Below are positions 1-12,159 of a stretch of 64,000 nt of DNA, piece by piece. This DNA comes from Anodontia alba (lineage: Eukaryota; Mollusca; Bivalvia; Lucinida; Lucinidae): contig OZ024833.1 of the NCBI GenBank assembly GCA_964016985.1, positions 58,789,463 through 58,853,462 on the forward strand. Reading direction: 5' to 3'. How positions within the stretch are numbered: position 1 is the stretch's first letter; every line of letters starts with the position of its first letter. The notes under the pieces are model-generated. The model saw only the letters and a program-made list of their open reading frames with translations, did no database searches and was not told where the DNA came from. The position numbers were made by a program, and so were the translations under genes.

Positions 1-1089
1 TGTAAGGAGGAGGGAGGCCAGGTTGTTGTTGACAGCCCCTGATATCCTCCATGGAAACCCCAGTAGTTGGCTTGTGTCTGAATATCTGACCAGGAAAGGC
101 TTCCCAGAATTTCTGATAACAGTTTCAGGAATGCATGTGTGGCTGCCAGCACCTATGAATAGGTTATAATGTCAGCCAATCCCCTCAGGCGAAGAAATGA
201 ATTGTTCTTTCTTTTCTGGTACATCTGATGACAGTCAGAAGGTCCTGCTTGATGATGTATGTCCTATCTAGAGGCCTCCTCATTCAATGCTTCTGTAGCA
301 AGATGCACAGCACTGTTCCTATTTGCATTGATTTCTTAGACACATTAATCAGATCAGCTACGGCAACATTGGCAGAGCTGGGCAGCTATGAGAGCAGCCT
401 TTCTTGGATCTTTATTTCTAACAGCAGTGGTGATAAATCACAATCCTTCCAAACTGCTTGGACAGTCTTGTTGACATTTGTTGCAGATTTCATTGGATCC
501 CTTTTTTTCCAGGCGGATAATGGGATCATTAACAGTGAGTCAGTACAAAGATACAACTAGTTTAGCACATACTAGAAGCTTATCGTAAAGCATAGGTGTC
601 ATACTCAAATGAGCAACCCACCCCCCTCCCATGCCACTGCAATTTTATGTCTACTTGCATTTACCACTCTGTATGAGCGGGAGATGGCTGGCCCCTCACC
701 GGGAGCAGTCTGAATGTTTGCTTGTTTGATATCTTCTGATAACTAATCTCAGTGGCATAGGTCTAGACCCATTCCAAAGGGATAATGACATTAGATGATA
801 ATTTCTAAAGTCCAGAAGGTCCTTTAATGAGACTTCTGTAGCCGAGCTGGCTGGGGTGATGCATTTGCAAACATGCTGTGCCCATGATGAATGTAGAAAA
901 AATGTTCTAATAGCTGCCAGCAGTCTATTTCTATACATAGGTAACTTTTCTGACGCTTTTCTTGGTGCCCTTGCAGCGCAGTTTGGCGCAAATGTTCTCT
1001 AGAGCACTTTTTAGCTTGCCTGAACAACGTTCAAGAAGAGCTATTGTACTATCCCCAGCGTCGGCGTTGGTGTTGGCATCAGCATCCAC

Positions 1090-2277
1090 AAATGTTAAAA
1101 GTTTTCGTTAAAGTTTTTAAGACCTCATTATCTCCTAACCTTATCATCGATTTGATTCATCTTTGGTATGATGATAAATATTGGTCCAAAATTTTGCGCA
1201 GTACCAGCCCCACCACTCTAGGTCATGTCAAGGTCAAAATCACAGACTTAGAATTTTCATGTTAAAATTTTATGTCCAAGGTTTTAGGATCTCATTACCT
1301 CTACACTAAATGATGGATTTTGTTCCTATTTGGTATTATGGTAGATACTGGTCAAAAGTTTTTATCAGCACCATCAGTACTCATGACCATGACCTTGAGG
1401 TTGAGGTCACAGACTTAGAATTTAAATGTTAAAGTTTTCGTTAAAGTTCTTAAGACCTCATTATTTCCTAACCTTATCATCGATTTGATTCATCTTTGGT
1501 ATGATGATACATACTGGTCCAAACTTTTGTGCATTACCATCCCCACCACTCTAGGTCATGTCAAGGTCAAGATCACAGGCTTAGAATTTAAATGTTAAAG
1601 TTTTCGTTAAAGATTTTAAGACCTCATTATTTCCTAACCTTATCACCGATTTGATTCATCCTTGGTATGATGATACATAGTGGTCCAAAATTTTGTGCAG
1701 TACCATCCCCACCACCTTAGATCAAGGTCAAGGTCACAGACTTAGAGTTTTCATGTTAAAATTTTACGTCAACATTTTTAGGATCTCATTACTACTAAAT
1801 TAAATGATGGATTTAGTTCCTATTTGGTATCATGATAGATACTGGTCAAAAGTTTTCATCAGCTTCATTAGCACTCATGACCATGACCTTGAGGTCGATG
1901 TCAGAGACTTAGAATTTAAATGTTAAAGTTTTCGTTAAAGTTTTTAAGACCTCATTAAATCCTAACCTTATCACAGATTTGATTCATCTTTTGTATGATG
2001 ATACATATTGGTCCAGATTTTTTACACAGTACCAATCCCCACCACCCTAGGTCATGTCAAGGTCAAGGTCACAGACTTAGAATTTTGATGTTAAAATTTT
2101 ACACCAAAGTTTTTTAGGATCTCATTACTTCTAAACTACATGATGGATTTAGTTCTTATTTGGTATAAAGACAGATACTGCTCCTTCCCCCCCCCCCCCC
2201 CCTTCCCCCCCCCCCCCCAACACACACACACACACACACAGGTCATGTCAAAATTAAGGTCACGGACTTAGAATTTT
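1090..2277. repeat. ~165-bp tandem array (about 7 units) with TCAAGGTCA motifs
   Basis: The phrase cacagacttagaattt recurs about every 165 bp (about 1242, 1409, 1573, 1734, 1905, 2070, 2262). Alternate units carry gttttcgttaaag (about 1101, 1435, 1604, 1930), so there is also a two-unit higher-order period. Many units contain TCAAGGTCA or its reverse complement. The array sits inside copy 2 of the large repeat and ends in a C-run and an (AC)n run. Confidence 0.85.
2189..2240. repeat. Poly-C tracts and (AC)n microsatellite
   Basis: Two long C runs separated by tt, then aacacac repeats. Simple-sequence DNA at the end of the 165-bp array. Confidence 0.9.
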
Positions 2278-3578
2278 CCAGAAACAAAATGTGCAATATC
2301 AGGCGAGCTGTCCTGTCTGGTGACAGGTCTTGTAATGCGCATATACTTTTCATGCATAATATGATGATTTTTGCACAGCCCATAGCAACAGTCCAAGCAG
2401 TGCACTAGCATAATGGCTGCCCATTTACGACATTTTCCTGTTTTTCTTTCATTATCATCGAGGGACTTGCCAACAGTTATCATATTGACCGATAATATAC
2501 TTTGGCCCCCAGTCACGGATAAGAAGTCCAATACCTGTTGATAAACAAACTCCTCAGTCCTGCCTCCACCGACTGCTGTCAAAAGCCAAAGATAAAACTG
2601 TTTAACAAACCAAAGGAGAAACTTGCTTTGGTGAGTATGTCACTGCTGAAGTATGTCTTTCGTCTGTTTTTAGCTACGTCCACATTTGAAGAGGAAGGAG
2701 ACGAGGAAGGAGGTACTTCAGTACGATTTTCTTTTTTTTTCTTCTTTGCATGAGTTGTTCAATTGGCTTTGAGGAATAGGCTCTATTTTTCATATCCGTC
2801 AAATTTTTCATTCCTCACTATTGCTCTGATTCTTTCAATCCTAGATAGCTCCTGATGTTGCTGTCTTAAATAGTTTGCAAACTGTAATGTTACAGAACTG
2901 CAACTGTAAATGAAAAAAAATGATGAAAAAACAACACAAAACACCTTTTGTTATACTGTGTGGTATTACAGAACTAAAAGGATAAAAATGTATAGTTGAG
3001 CATAACAAAAAAAAAAAAAACAGAGAGTATTTCTAACAGCTGTGGTGATAAGTCACATGTTCTGGGTACAATTCAATTTGGAGAGGAAGGTTACCTATTA
3101 ACCACAATCCCTTCAAGCCACTTGGATAGTCTTGTTGACATTTGTTGCAGCCTTCATTGGATCCTTTTTTTCAGGCGGATAATGGGATCATTAACAATGA
3201 GTTGGTACAAAGACATAACTAGTTTAGCATATAAGCTTATCATAAAGCATAGGTGTAATACTCAAATGGGAAACCCCACCATGCCACTGCAGTTTTATGT
3301 CTACTTACATCTGCCACTTTGTATTAGTGGGAAATGGCCAGTCCCTCACCGGGAGCAGTTTGAATGTTTGCTTTTTTGTTTGATATAACAGTAACCTCAG
3401 TGGCATAGGTCTAGACCCTTTTCAAAGGGATAATGACATTAGATGATAATTTCTAAAGTCCAGAAGGTCCTTTATTGAGACTTCTGTAGTCGAGCGGGCT
3501 TAGGTGATGCATTTGCAAACATGCTGTGCCCATGATGAATGTAGAAAAAATGTTCTAATAGCTGCCAGCAGTCTATTT

Positions 3579-4140
3579 CTATACATAGGTAACTTTTCTG
3601 TTGCTTTTCTTGGTGCTCTTGCAGCGCAGTTTGGCGCATATGTTGTCTAGAGCACTTTTTATGCACAGATACTTTTCCTGCATAATATGATTTTTGCACA
3701 GCCCATAGCAACTGTCGGACCAGTACACTAGCATAGTGGCTGCTCTTTTACGACCCTTTTCCCATTTTTCTTTCATTATCATCTACGGACTTGCCGACAG
3801 TTATCGTATTAACCGATAATATACTTTGGCCCCCAGTCACAGATAAGAAGTCCTGTACCTGTTGGTAAATGAACTCCTCAGTCCTGCCTCCACCCATGGC
3901 TGTCAAAAGCCAAAGATAAAACTGTTTAACAAACCAAAGGAGAAACTTTGGTACTTTGGTGAGTACGGCACTGCTGAAGTATGTCTTTCGTCTGTTTTTA
4001 GCTTCGTCCTCATTTGAAGAGGAAGGAGACAAAGAAGGAGGTACTTCAGTACAATTTTCTTTCTTGTTTTTTCTTTGCATGGGTTGTTCAGTTGGCTTTG
4101 AGGAAAAGGCTCTATTTTTCATATCCATCAAATCTTTCAC
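3579..4140 (-). pseudogene. Coding-like block GGGRTEEFIYQQVQDF of the multi-copy sequence
   Basis: Overlapping frames encode FVKQFYLWLLTAMGGGRTEE, FIYQQVQDFLSVTGGQSILS and, after a frame change, LCIKSALDNICAKLRCKSTK. Diverged copies occur at 2268-2582 and 7018-7260. The blocks are shared between copies but interrupted by stops and frame changes in all of them. No family recognised. Confidence 0.35.
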
Positions 4141-5177
4141 TCCTCCCTCTTGCTCTGATTCTTTCAGTTCTAGATAGCTTCTGATGTTGCTATCTTAAAT
4201 ACTTTGCAAGGCGTAATGTTACAGAACTGCAACTGCAAATGAAAAAAATGACACAAAAACACCTTTTGTTGTACTATGTGGTATTACAGAACTAAAAGGA
4301 TAAAAATGTATAATTGAGCATAACAAATAAAAAAAAAAAAATCAGATTGTATTGAACACTTAGCAGGAGCAGACCTTTAAGATGCAAAGAAAATTGAAAT
4401 TTAGGTGGTTTGCGATGGTTTTGCTAGTTTTTCTCCATGGACGAATGTATTGCTGTTCCTATTTCAGCGAGATCTTCCATTTATTTGTTTGCTGATTCAC
4501 AAGTTGGCATAATTTTCCCATAATTTTGTGAAGGACATGTCTCGTCTGATATGCTTGATGAGTGAAAGAAGAATAGGCTATCTAGTATAAATGGGTTAAG
4601 TTTGGACGTTCTATTATCCAGCTTAAGTAAATGAAATCAATTACAAATCAGAATCCCAACCTAGTTAGTTATAAAGAAACATTCTTATGGTACCTGGAAA
4701 TATCTTGTATAAATATTTCACTTTCTTGTCATTTTGCCTGACCCCTTCCTTCCCCTTTCCTGCAAGCCCCCTTTTCTTTGCTTCTTGCTTGGTTATTGTG
4801 AAGAACTTGTCCCAGACTTGTTGTTCTGTCACTTGCAGGAATAACTCTCTAATCTTGCCCATTGCCTGTTGTAAGCGGTTTAAGCAATATGTGCCAAAGT
4901 ATCATATGAGGCTTCTAGGTTGTCATAGAACCTCAATCAGAGGATGGACTCTAGATCTTCAAGTGGGATTGGGCTCTTTTTGGGTGAGCTCTCGTTCTTG
5001 TGCCTGCTCTGTACATTGTGGCTTTGAGTCCCTCAGTGCAAACTACCTCATGATTGCATATTACCTGTGCCTTTTTCTGAGTGTTTACAACCTCTTCCTC
5101 CTCCCAGACAGTTGCCTCACCGGGTAACATTGTCAGGCTTCCTCCCTGACTTCTTCCATGGTCTCCAGCCCTGCCAG

Positions 5178-5627
5178 CTAATACATGGCTGACAGGGACA
5201 TTGGCCAGTATGGGCTGACTGCTTGATCCATACAATTTAAGTTGCAGTGGAATGCCTCTGTGATCTGGTGGTGTACATCATCTCTAGAGGCCTCCTTATT
5301 CAATGCTTCTATAGCAAGATGCACCACATTTGTTACCATTTGCTTGGATTGCTCAAACACATAAATCGAATCAGCTATGGTAACTCTGTGGCAGTGTTGG
5401 GCAGCTATGAGAGCAGCGGTGTTTGGATCTTTGTTTCTCCTAGCTGTGGTGATGAGTCTCCTGTTCTTGGTGCAGTTGAATTTGGAGGGGAAGGTTACCC
5501 TTCCTCCACAATCCCTCCAAGCCACTTGGATACTGTAGCCTTGTTGACATTTGTTGCGGCCTTCATTGGATCCCCTTTTTCCAATCAGAAAAATGGGATC
5601 ATAAACAGAGAGTTGGTACATAGACAT
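5178..5627 (-). pseudogene. Broken reading frame of the multi-copy sequence (copy 3)
   Basis: A 149-codon open stretch, the longest in the array. It includes VTFPSKFNCTKNRRLITTAR, NKDPNTAALIAAQHC and NLNCMDQ. Sister copies carry the same words, e.g. CTQNKRLITTAVRNKNPSKA near 9.45 kb. The pattern LITTA-RNK-P-AALTA-QLC is faintly like the DNA-binding part of Tc1-like transposases, but no DDE motif follows in any copy. Function unknown. Confidence 0.35.
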
Positions 5628-8267
5628 GACTAGTTTAGCCTAAATGAGAAGCTCATTGTAAAGGGTAAATGCCATACTCAAATGAGCAGTGCCTCATGCC
5701 CTAGCAGTTTTATATCTACTTACATCTGCCACTCTGTATGAGGGAGAGATGGCTGGCCCCTCCCCGGGAGTAGTCTGAATGTTTGCAGTTTGTATTTCAG
5801 CGAGATCTGCCTTTTATTTGTTTGCTGATACACGAGTTGGCGTCACTTTCCAATAATTTTGTGAAGGACATGTCTCTTCCACTCATGCTGATATTCTTGA
5901 AGAGTGAAAGAAAAATAGTCCATTTGGCATAAAAGGGTTAAGCTTGGACATTATATTATCCAGCTTGAGTATAATGAAATAAATTACAAGTAAGAATCCT
6001 GACCTAGACTAGTAATTAAAGATACATTCTCTCAGATGGTACTGCCTTAAGTGCATGGTACCTGGAAATATCGTATTTTTGGCTGATATGTGCTGGCTGG
6101 TTGATCCATACAATTTAAGTTGCAGCCAGATGCTTCTGCGATCTGGCCAGTTGTAAGGAGGAGAAGGCCAGATGGACGTCATAGGAAGTTGTTGCTTGCA
6201 CAGCCACATGTAAAAGAACAATCTCCATGAGATTTCGGTCAAACAACCTTGACACCAATGCCTGGAAATTCTCCACTATGAGACTTACTGTGGTTGTCAT
6301 TGACGGCCCCTGTTATCCTCCGTGGAGACCCCAGTAGTTGGCTTGTGTCTGAATATCTGACCTGGAAAAACTTCCCAGAATTTGACAACCTTTCCAAGAA
6401 TGCATGTGTAGCTACCAACAGCTATGAATAGGTTATAGTGTCAGCAAATCCGCTCTGTGGAAGGAATGAATCATTCTTTCTTCTCTGGTACATCGAATGA
6501 CATTCCAGAAGTCCCTGCCTAGGGGTGTATGTTCTCTTTAGAGGCCTCCTCATTCAATGCTTCCAAAGCATTTCTCACAGCTGTGGTGATGAATCGTCTG
6601 TTCTGGGTGCAGTTGAATTTGGAGGGGAAGGATACCCCCGTCAGCCACAATCCCTCCAAGCTGCTTGGATAGCCTTGTTGAGATTTGTTGCCGCCTTCAC
6701 TGGATCTTTTTTTCCACTCAGATAATGGAAACAGTGAGTCGGTACATAGACACAACTAGTTTAGCATATACTAGAAGCTCATCATAAAGGATAGGAGTCA
6801 TGCTCAAATAAGCAGTTCCCCCATGCTCTTGCAGTTTTATGTCTACTTACATCTACCACTCTGTATGAGGGGGAGATGGCTGACCCCTCACCGGGAGCAG
6901 TTTGAATGTTTGCTTGTCTGATATCTTCTAATGACAGTAACCGGAGTGGCATAGATCTAGACCCATTCCAAAGGGCTAATGACATTAGAAGATAATTTCT
7001 AAAGTGCAGACGGTCTCTTAATAGATTTCTGTAGCAGAGTGGGCTCGTGTGATGCGTTGGCGGACATGCTGTGCCCATGACGAATTTAGGAAAAATTTTC
7101 TTTTCGCTGCCGGCAGTCTTTTTCTGTACATATGTAACTTTTTTGTGACTTTTTCTTGGCGCCCATGGCTGCCCAATTTGGCGCAAATGTTGTCTAGAGC
7201 ACTTTTTATGCACATATACTTTTCATGCATAATATGACGATTTTGCACAGCCCATAACAACAGTCAGAACAGTGCACTAACGTATTAGCAGAGTGGCTGC
7301 CTTTTACCACCTTTTCCCAGTTTTTCTTTCATTATTATTGACAATGTTGCTGACAGTTTTTGCATTAACAGATAATATACTTTGACTCCCAGTCACAGAT
7401 AAAAAAGTCCTGTACCTGTTGGGCAGACTGAAGAGCAAACTCTGCAGTCCTGCCTCCACCCATAGCTGTCAAAAGCCAAAGTTAAAACTGATTAACGAAC
7501 CAAGGATAAACCTTGGTACTTCCTTTGGTGAGGACAGCACTGCTGAAGTATTGTGTTGGGTCATTTGTTTTTCAACTCTAGACAGCTCCTGATGTTGCCA
7601 TAGTTTGCAAGGCGTAATGTTACAGAACAGCAATTGAAAATAAACAGACAACAACAAAAAAACTACAAAAAAAAACACCTTTTGGTGTACTGTGTTGTAT
7701 TACAGAACAAAAAAGAAAATAATATATGGCTTTAACACGTCGTTGGACAAGGATGCTGTAGAAATACATTTCAGTTTAAAAATACAGAGAAAGAAATTAG
7801 ACAGACACATCATATATAACAAAAAAAAAAAAAAAAAAGTAGAAAAAAAATATGCAAATAGCATTTAATACTTAGCAGAAGCAGACCTACATGTATAAGG
7901 TGCAAAGAAAATCAAAATTTAGGTGATTTGTGATGGTTTGCTTGTTTTTCTCCTTGAACGAATGTATTGCTGTTTGTATTACAGCTAGATCTGTCTTTTA
8001 TTTGTTTGCTGATGCACAAGTCGGTGTCATTTTCCGAAAATTTGGTGAAGGACGTATCTCATCAGCTCATGCTGATATGCTTGAAGTGAAAGAAGAATAC
8101 CGGAAGTCCATTTGGCATAAATGGCTTAAGCTTGGACATTCTATTATCCAACTTGAGTATAATGAAATAAACTACAAATAAGAATCCCGACTTATTTAGT
8201 TTATATAGTTTAGTAATCAAAGAAACATTCTCTCACATGGATCTGCCTTAAATGCATGGTACATGGA

Positions 8268-8436
8268 AATATCTTGTATAGATATTTCACTTTCTTATCA
8301 TTTTGCCTGACCCCTTTCCCATTCCTGCAAGCCCCATTTTCATTGCTTCTTGCTTGGTTATTGTAAAGAACTTGTCCCAGGCTTTTTGTTCCGTCAATTG
8401 CGGGAACAACTCTCTAATCTCGTCCATTACCTGTTA
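8268..8436 (-). pseudogene. Coding-like block MDEIRELFPQLTEQ of the multi-copy sequence
   Basis: Minus-strand ATG frame reads MDEIRELFPQLTEQKAWDKF, then FTITKQEAMKMGLAGMGKG. Copy 3 (minus, 4862 downward) keeps a clear paralogue, MGKIRELFLQVTEQQVWDKF then FTITKQEAKKRGLAGKGK. Conservation at protein level between copies suggests this was coding. Family unknown. The 245-bp palindrome is inserted immediately upstream of the ATG. Confidence 0.4.
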
Positions 8437-8438
8437 TA

Positions 8439-8683
8439 TCGAGGGTTGAGCGCAAGACTGGCGCAAATCAGATGGTTGTTTTTCCCCAAACCTAATCTCC
8501 TCACCATGAAAGCGTTATGAAGATTACAACATTTCTTTCTGTAAACAATGAAAATTTAGGTGCCATTGCTCGTATGAGCAATGGCACCTAAATTTGCATT
8601 GTTTACAAAGGGGTCCAAGTTGCCCCTAAACAAGGGTTTCAAAAATATGTTTGAGTTACCATAGTCTTGCGCTCAACCCTCGA
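8439..8683. mobile_element. 245-bp palindromic TA element, copy 1
   Basis: Starts TCGAGGGTTGAGCGCAAGAC and ends in the reverse complement. The centre is a hairpin around GCCATTGCTCGTATGAGCAATGGC. Flanked by TA on both sides. The sister repeat unit at about 4870 has the uninterrupted site (cctgttgTAagcgg), confirming insertion with TA duplication. No coding capacity. Confidence 0.9.
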
Positions 8684-8888
8684 TATGTGGTTAAAGTAAT
8701 ATGTGACATAGTATCATATGAGACTTCTAGGTGGTCATAGAACCTCACTGGAGGACGGACTGTAGATCGTCAGGCAGGAGTTGGGCTCTCTTTGGGTGCA
8801 GGAGTTGGGCTCTCTTTGGGTGAGCTGTTGTTCTTGTGCCTGCTTTATACATTGTGGCTTTGAGTCACTCAGTGCCAACTACCATATA

Positions 8889-9133
8889 TCGAGGGTTGAG
8901 CGCAAGACTAGCGTAAGTCAGATGGTTGTTTTTCCCCAAACCTAATCTCCTCACCATGAAGGCGTTATGAAGATTACAACATTTCTTTCTGTAAACAATG
9001 AAAATTTAGGTGCCATTGCTCGTATGAGCAATGGCACCTAAATTTGCATTGTTTACAAAGGGGTCCAAGTTGCTCCTAAACAAGGGTTTCAAAAATATGT
9101 TTGAGTTACCATAGTCTTGCGCTCAACCCTCGA
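8889..9133. mobile_element. 245-bp palindromic TA element, copy 2
   Basis: Same length and orientation as copy 1, nearly identical to it, flanked by TA. Inserted about 205 bp downstream of copy 1 in the same host unit. The homologous unit near 5043-5062 lacks it. Confidence 0.9.
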
Positions 9134-9149
9134 TATCTTTGCATATTAC

Positions 9150-9660
9150 CTATGTCTCTTTTCTGAGTCTGCAACATCTTCCTTCTCCCAGATGGTTGCC
9201 TTACCCAGTAATATTTTCCGAGTTCTTGCTTCCTCTCTGACCTCTTCCCTGGCCTCCAGCCTTGCCAGCTCATACATGGCTAACTAGGAACTTTGGCTGA
9301 TATGGACTGGCTGATTGATCCATACAATTTAAGTTGAAGCCGAATGCCTCTGCGATCTGGCCAATTAAAAGGAGGAAGGCCAGATGGACGTCTCTGGATG
9401 TTGTTGTTGGTACAGCCGCATTGTGGCAGAGCTGGTCAGCTGTGAGAGCAGCCTTGCTTGGATTTTTATTTCTCACAGCTGTGGTGATGAGTCGCTTGTT
9501 CTGGGTGCAGTTAAATATGGAGGGGAAGGTTACCCATCCACCATAATCCCATCAAGCCGCTTTGATAGCCTTGTTGACATTTGTTGCGGCCTTCATTGGA
9601 TCCCCTTTCTTCAATCAGATAATGGGATCATAAACAGTGAGTGGGTACAGAGACACTAGT
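9150..9660 (-). pseudogene. Broken reading frame of the multi-copy sequence (copy 5), two coding-like blocks
   Basis: Upstream block: KGDPMKAATNVNKAIKAA, an in-frame stop, then FNCTQNKRLITTAVRNK and NLNCMDQ. Downstream block, in another frame: MYELARLEAREEVREEARTR then KILLGKATIWEKEDVADSEK, a charged helix-like segment that ends at AG|GTAATA, which could be a splice donor. The same region of copy 3 (about 5.1 kb) has stops and a frameshift. Not recognised. Confidence 0.35.
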
Positions 9661-11464
9661 TTAGTATAGACTAGAAGATTGTAAAGTTTGGGTGTCATGC
9701 TCAAATGTCAAATGAGCTTCCCACCCCCCCCCACCCCTACACACACACACACACACACACACACATATGCTCTTGCAGTTTTATCTGCCTTACGAGACAG
9801 AGGATGCGTCTAGTCCACTCGTACTGATATGCTTGAATCTGAACACATATTTCATTATATATGCCAGCTAAGTAATTTTGGCATAGTTTATTTTAAAGAA
9901 AACATATTTTGGGCCTTAAGTCCTTGTATTTTTTTGACTACATAATATATCAATAGTAATGAGATCGAGGGTATTCCTGTATTTTCACAAGAATTCTGGT
10001 AGTGTTCCGGTATTTTGGGAAATTATGGTATGTAAAAAACAGTATACGGAGGAATTTTTAGGATACAGGTATATGTAAGACCAAAATAAGTTCCCTGATA
10101 TGCATGCATGAACCTGCTTTATGTAATTTTAATGCAATGAAATGTTCATACTATGAAAATATTTGCAATAGCCACAGGTTTCTTTATACTCTATGCTAAT
10201 CATTTAATTGAATGCGAATATTTCCTTTTTTCTTTCTTACATATTGTATTATGCATTGTTATTTACATAAATATTGCTTAACTATGTCTTTCAGTCTTTT
10301 ATTCCCTGTAGTTCTTTATCTTTATACAGTCGACTCTCGTTATATCGACTTCGCAACAGTTTATCTCAAAGTGAAAATCTGGTCCCTGTTGAAACATGGA
10401 AATCTAACATCAGGTAACAAAATATTGTGGAAAAGAGGAGAAATGGCTCCTATATAGAGCCAAGATGACAAACAAAAAAGAAAGGCAAGTTGTTTTTTCT
10501 CATACCAGTTGTCATATTACCTAACTTTACTTTTGAAAAATCAACTGCTGAAAAAATATCATATTAAAAGCATCATTCTCCTGACATTTTGTAGCTCATT
10601 TTCAAGCATAAAACTTTAACCATTTAATGGAATCGACTGAAATTTGGAAGATAGTTTAGGCATCATGATACATACATTGTCCACAGTATAGAAACTTCAG
10701 CAAAATGGCCAAATGTCATTTCTGTAACTGCTTAATTTAACCCATGTCCTGCTGGACCCGGATAGGCCCTGCCTTTGCAAACAGTATAGATCCAGACAGT
10801 TGGCTTCTGAAGAAGCCAACTGATCTCGATCTGCACTGTTTGCCATTAAGTATGTGAATTTGTATCAACAACCTAGATCAAGTAATCTGATTGGCAATTG
10901 GAAGTGGGCTTGGCATCTTAATTTATTCAGCATGGTTATGTTAAAGGGTATGTGCCTTTCTTTTCTAAAAAATGCCCAGATAAGAAAAATTTTAGTACTT
11001 TTCAGTGGAAAAAAGGGCTTTATCTAGAAGTATGCTTATTTCAGGCTATTTTTATCAAATTTCTTCACCTCTGTTCACCACAAATCTAAAATGACCCAAA
11101 TGGACAGCTTATTTATATTTTTTTCATCTTGCCTATTATAATAAAAGGTGAGAAAAATGTTTCTAAAAATAGAATTTTCCAATTAAGTTGACTATGAAAA
11201 TTCTAGGCATAAGTGACTGATGATCAATGGGACAACACCACATCAAAGTGACAGAGTATTATGTTATGCCCTTTCCGTCTGTCCACACTTGCTTTCCTTT
11301 CTGTAACTTGAGTCTTGATTCACAGATTTTGTTAAAATTTTGCATATATATTAGTATGGGGGATGCCTGGTTTGGGATTGTAAATGAGCAAAATCTGTTA
11401 AATTTTTGACAGAATTATAGCCCAGCTCTTTGCCTGAGAAATGGTAAGGTTTTTGACCTCTAGT
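9661..11464. other. Gene-free stretch
   Basis: Holds an (AC)n microsatellite at 9739-9764, a fragment of the GTCGACTCTCGTTAT family near 10329-10470, and the T1 MITE at 10741-10940. Nothing else recognisable; short ORFs here have no coding character. Confidence 0.6.
10741..10940. mobile_element. T1 MITE (TTAA-flanked)
   Basis: 200 bp between two TTAA sites. Ends cccatgtcctgctgg and cagcatggttatg are diverged T1 termini. The centre is a hairpin with the tip TTGGCTTCTGAAGAAGCCAA and arms related to the shared core. Confidence 0.8.
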
Positions 11465-11475
11465 TTCTTTCCAAT

Positions 11476-11758
11476 TAGGGGTGGTTGGGTGGTGCGAAGG
11501 TGTCATGTATCTTATGTCACCGGGGCATCCAGCTGATATTGGCTTACAGTTGGGCAAGGCCTGCTATCCTTGTAGCAGGTAAGGGTAGGGAGGTGATGTT
11601 TCTATTTCTTCTGTTTCTTCACTTTCATTCCTGTTCCTCTTTCTTCCCTGTCCCTCTCTTTCATCTCTTCTGCTATCTCTTTTCTCCCTTTCTCTGGGAG
11701 ACGACACAAAATGACCCACAAGGGTTGACATGTCGTTAAACCCCAACACAATCAAAAA
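11476..11758 (+). mobile_element. SINE-like retroposon, family GGTGGTYGGGTGG, copy 1
   Basis: Starts ggtggttgggtggtgcgaag, has a long pyrimidine-rich middle and ends ttgacatgtcgttaaaccccaaca. Flanked by an 11-bp direct repeat ttctttccaat (11465-11475 and 11759-11769), the mark of target-primed insertion. Two more copies at 26.2 and 48.6 kb. Confidence 0.8.
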
Positions 11759-11769
11759 TTCTTTCCAAT

Positions 11770-11950
11770 CATAGGTCTAGATAAGAGAGGGTATTAGGCA
11801 AATAGTTTTCTTATTTCTCGACGAAAACTTATGTTGTGGGTACTCATTAGAAGCGCCTCGGCAAGGTGCTTCTAATGAGTACCCACAACATATGTTTTCG
11901 TCGAGAAATAAGAAAAATATAGATACTTTTTGGTTGATAAAAGCGTCTTA
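11770..11950. mobile_element. Foldback MITE, family ACTCATTAGAAG (F4)
   Basis: Long palindrome: tatttctcgacgaaaac, then ttgtgggtactcattagaag, loop cgcctcggcaaggtg, then the reverse complement. About 75-nt arms. Many relatives in the window. Confidence 0.75.
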
Positions 11951-12159
11951 TCAAGAGCTATGCCAATAGAGAAAATCTGGATGAACATCACAGATGCAGT
12001 GGACATAACACATTATGGCCAAAGATAATCATCAAAACTGTGGCCGTCCCCTTGCTAAGTTGTCTGCCGTTCAGATATCTGAAAAATGGGCTAAGTTGCA
12101 TGCAGTGGCAGGGTATCTTGCAGTGTCTGTGATGTTTTTATCATCGCATCTGCATTAGC

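Larger units (their letters stand above)
1..9660 (-). repeat. Head-to-tail array of ~5 diverged copies of an unidentified multi-copy sequence
   Basis: The same ordered blocks recur, read on the minus strand. Each copy opens near a block translating as DPII-LKKGDP-KAATNVNKAI, at about 500-540, 3150-3200, 5560-5620, 6690-6740 and 9580-9640. Spacings are about 2.65, 2.4, 1.1 and 2.9 kb, so some copies carry deletions. Copies differ by substitutions, indels and stop codons. Short minus-strand coding-like stretches are shared, but I do not recognise the family. A transposon-derived or duplicated host gene are both possible. Confidence 0.6.

Noticed and set aside
4687..5127. 146-codon plus-strand open frame
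   Set aside because: It overlaps the minus-strand coding-like blocks of the large repeat, is not conserved in sister copies and has no recognisable domain.
5178..5627. Tc1-like transposase call for the large repeat
   Set aside because: Only a faint likeness in one block (LITTA-RNK); no DDE/DDD motif or TA-flanked inverted ends were found in any copy.
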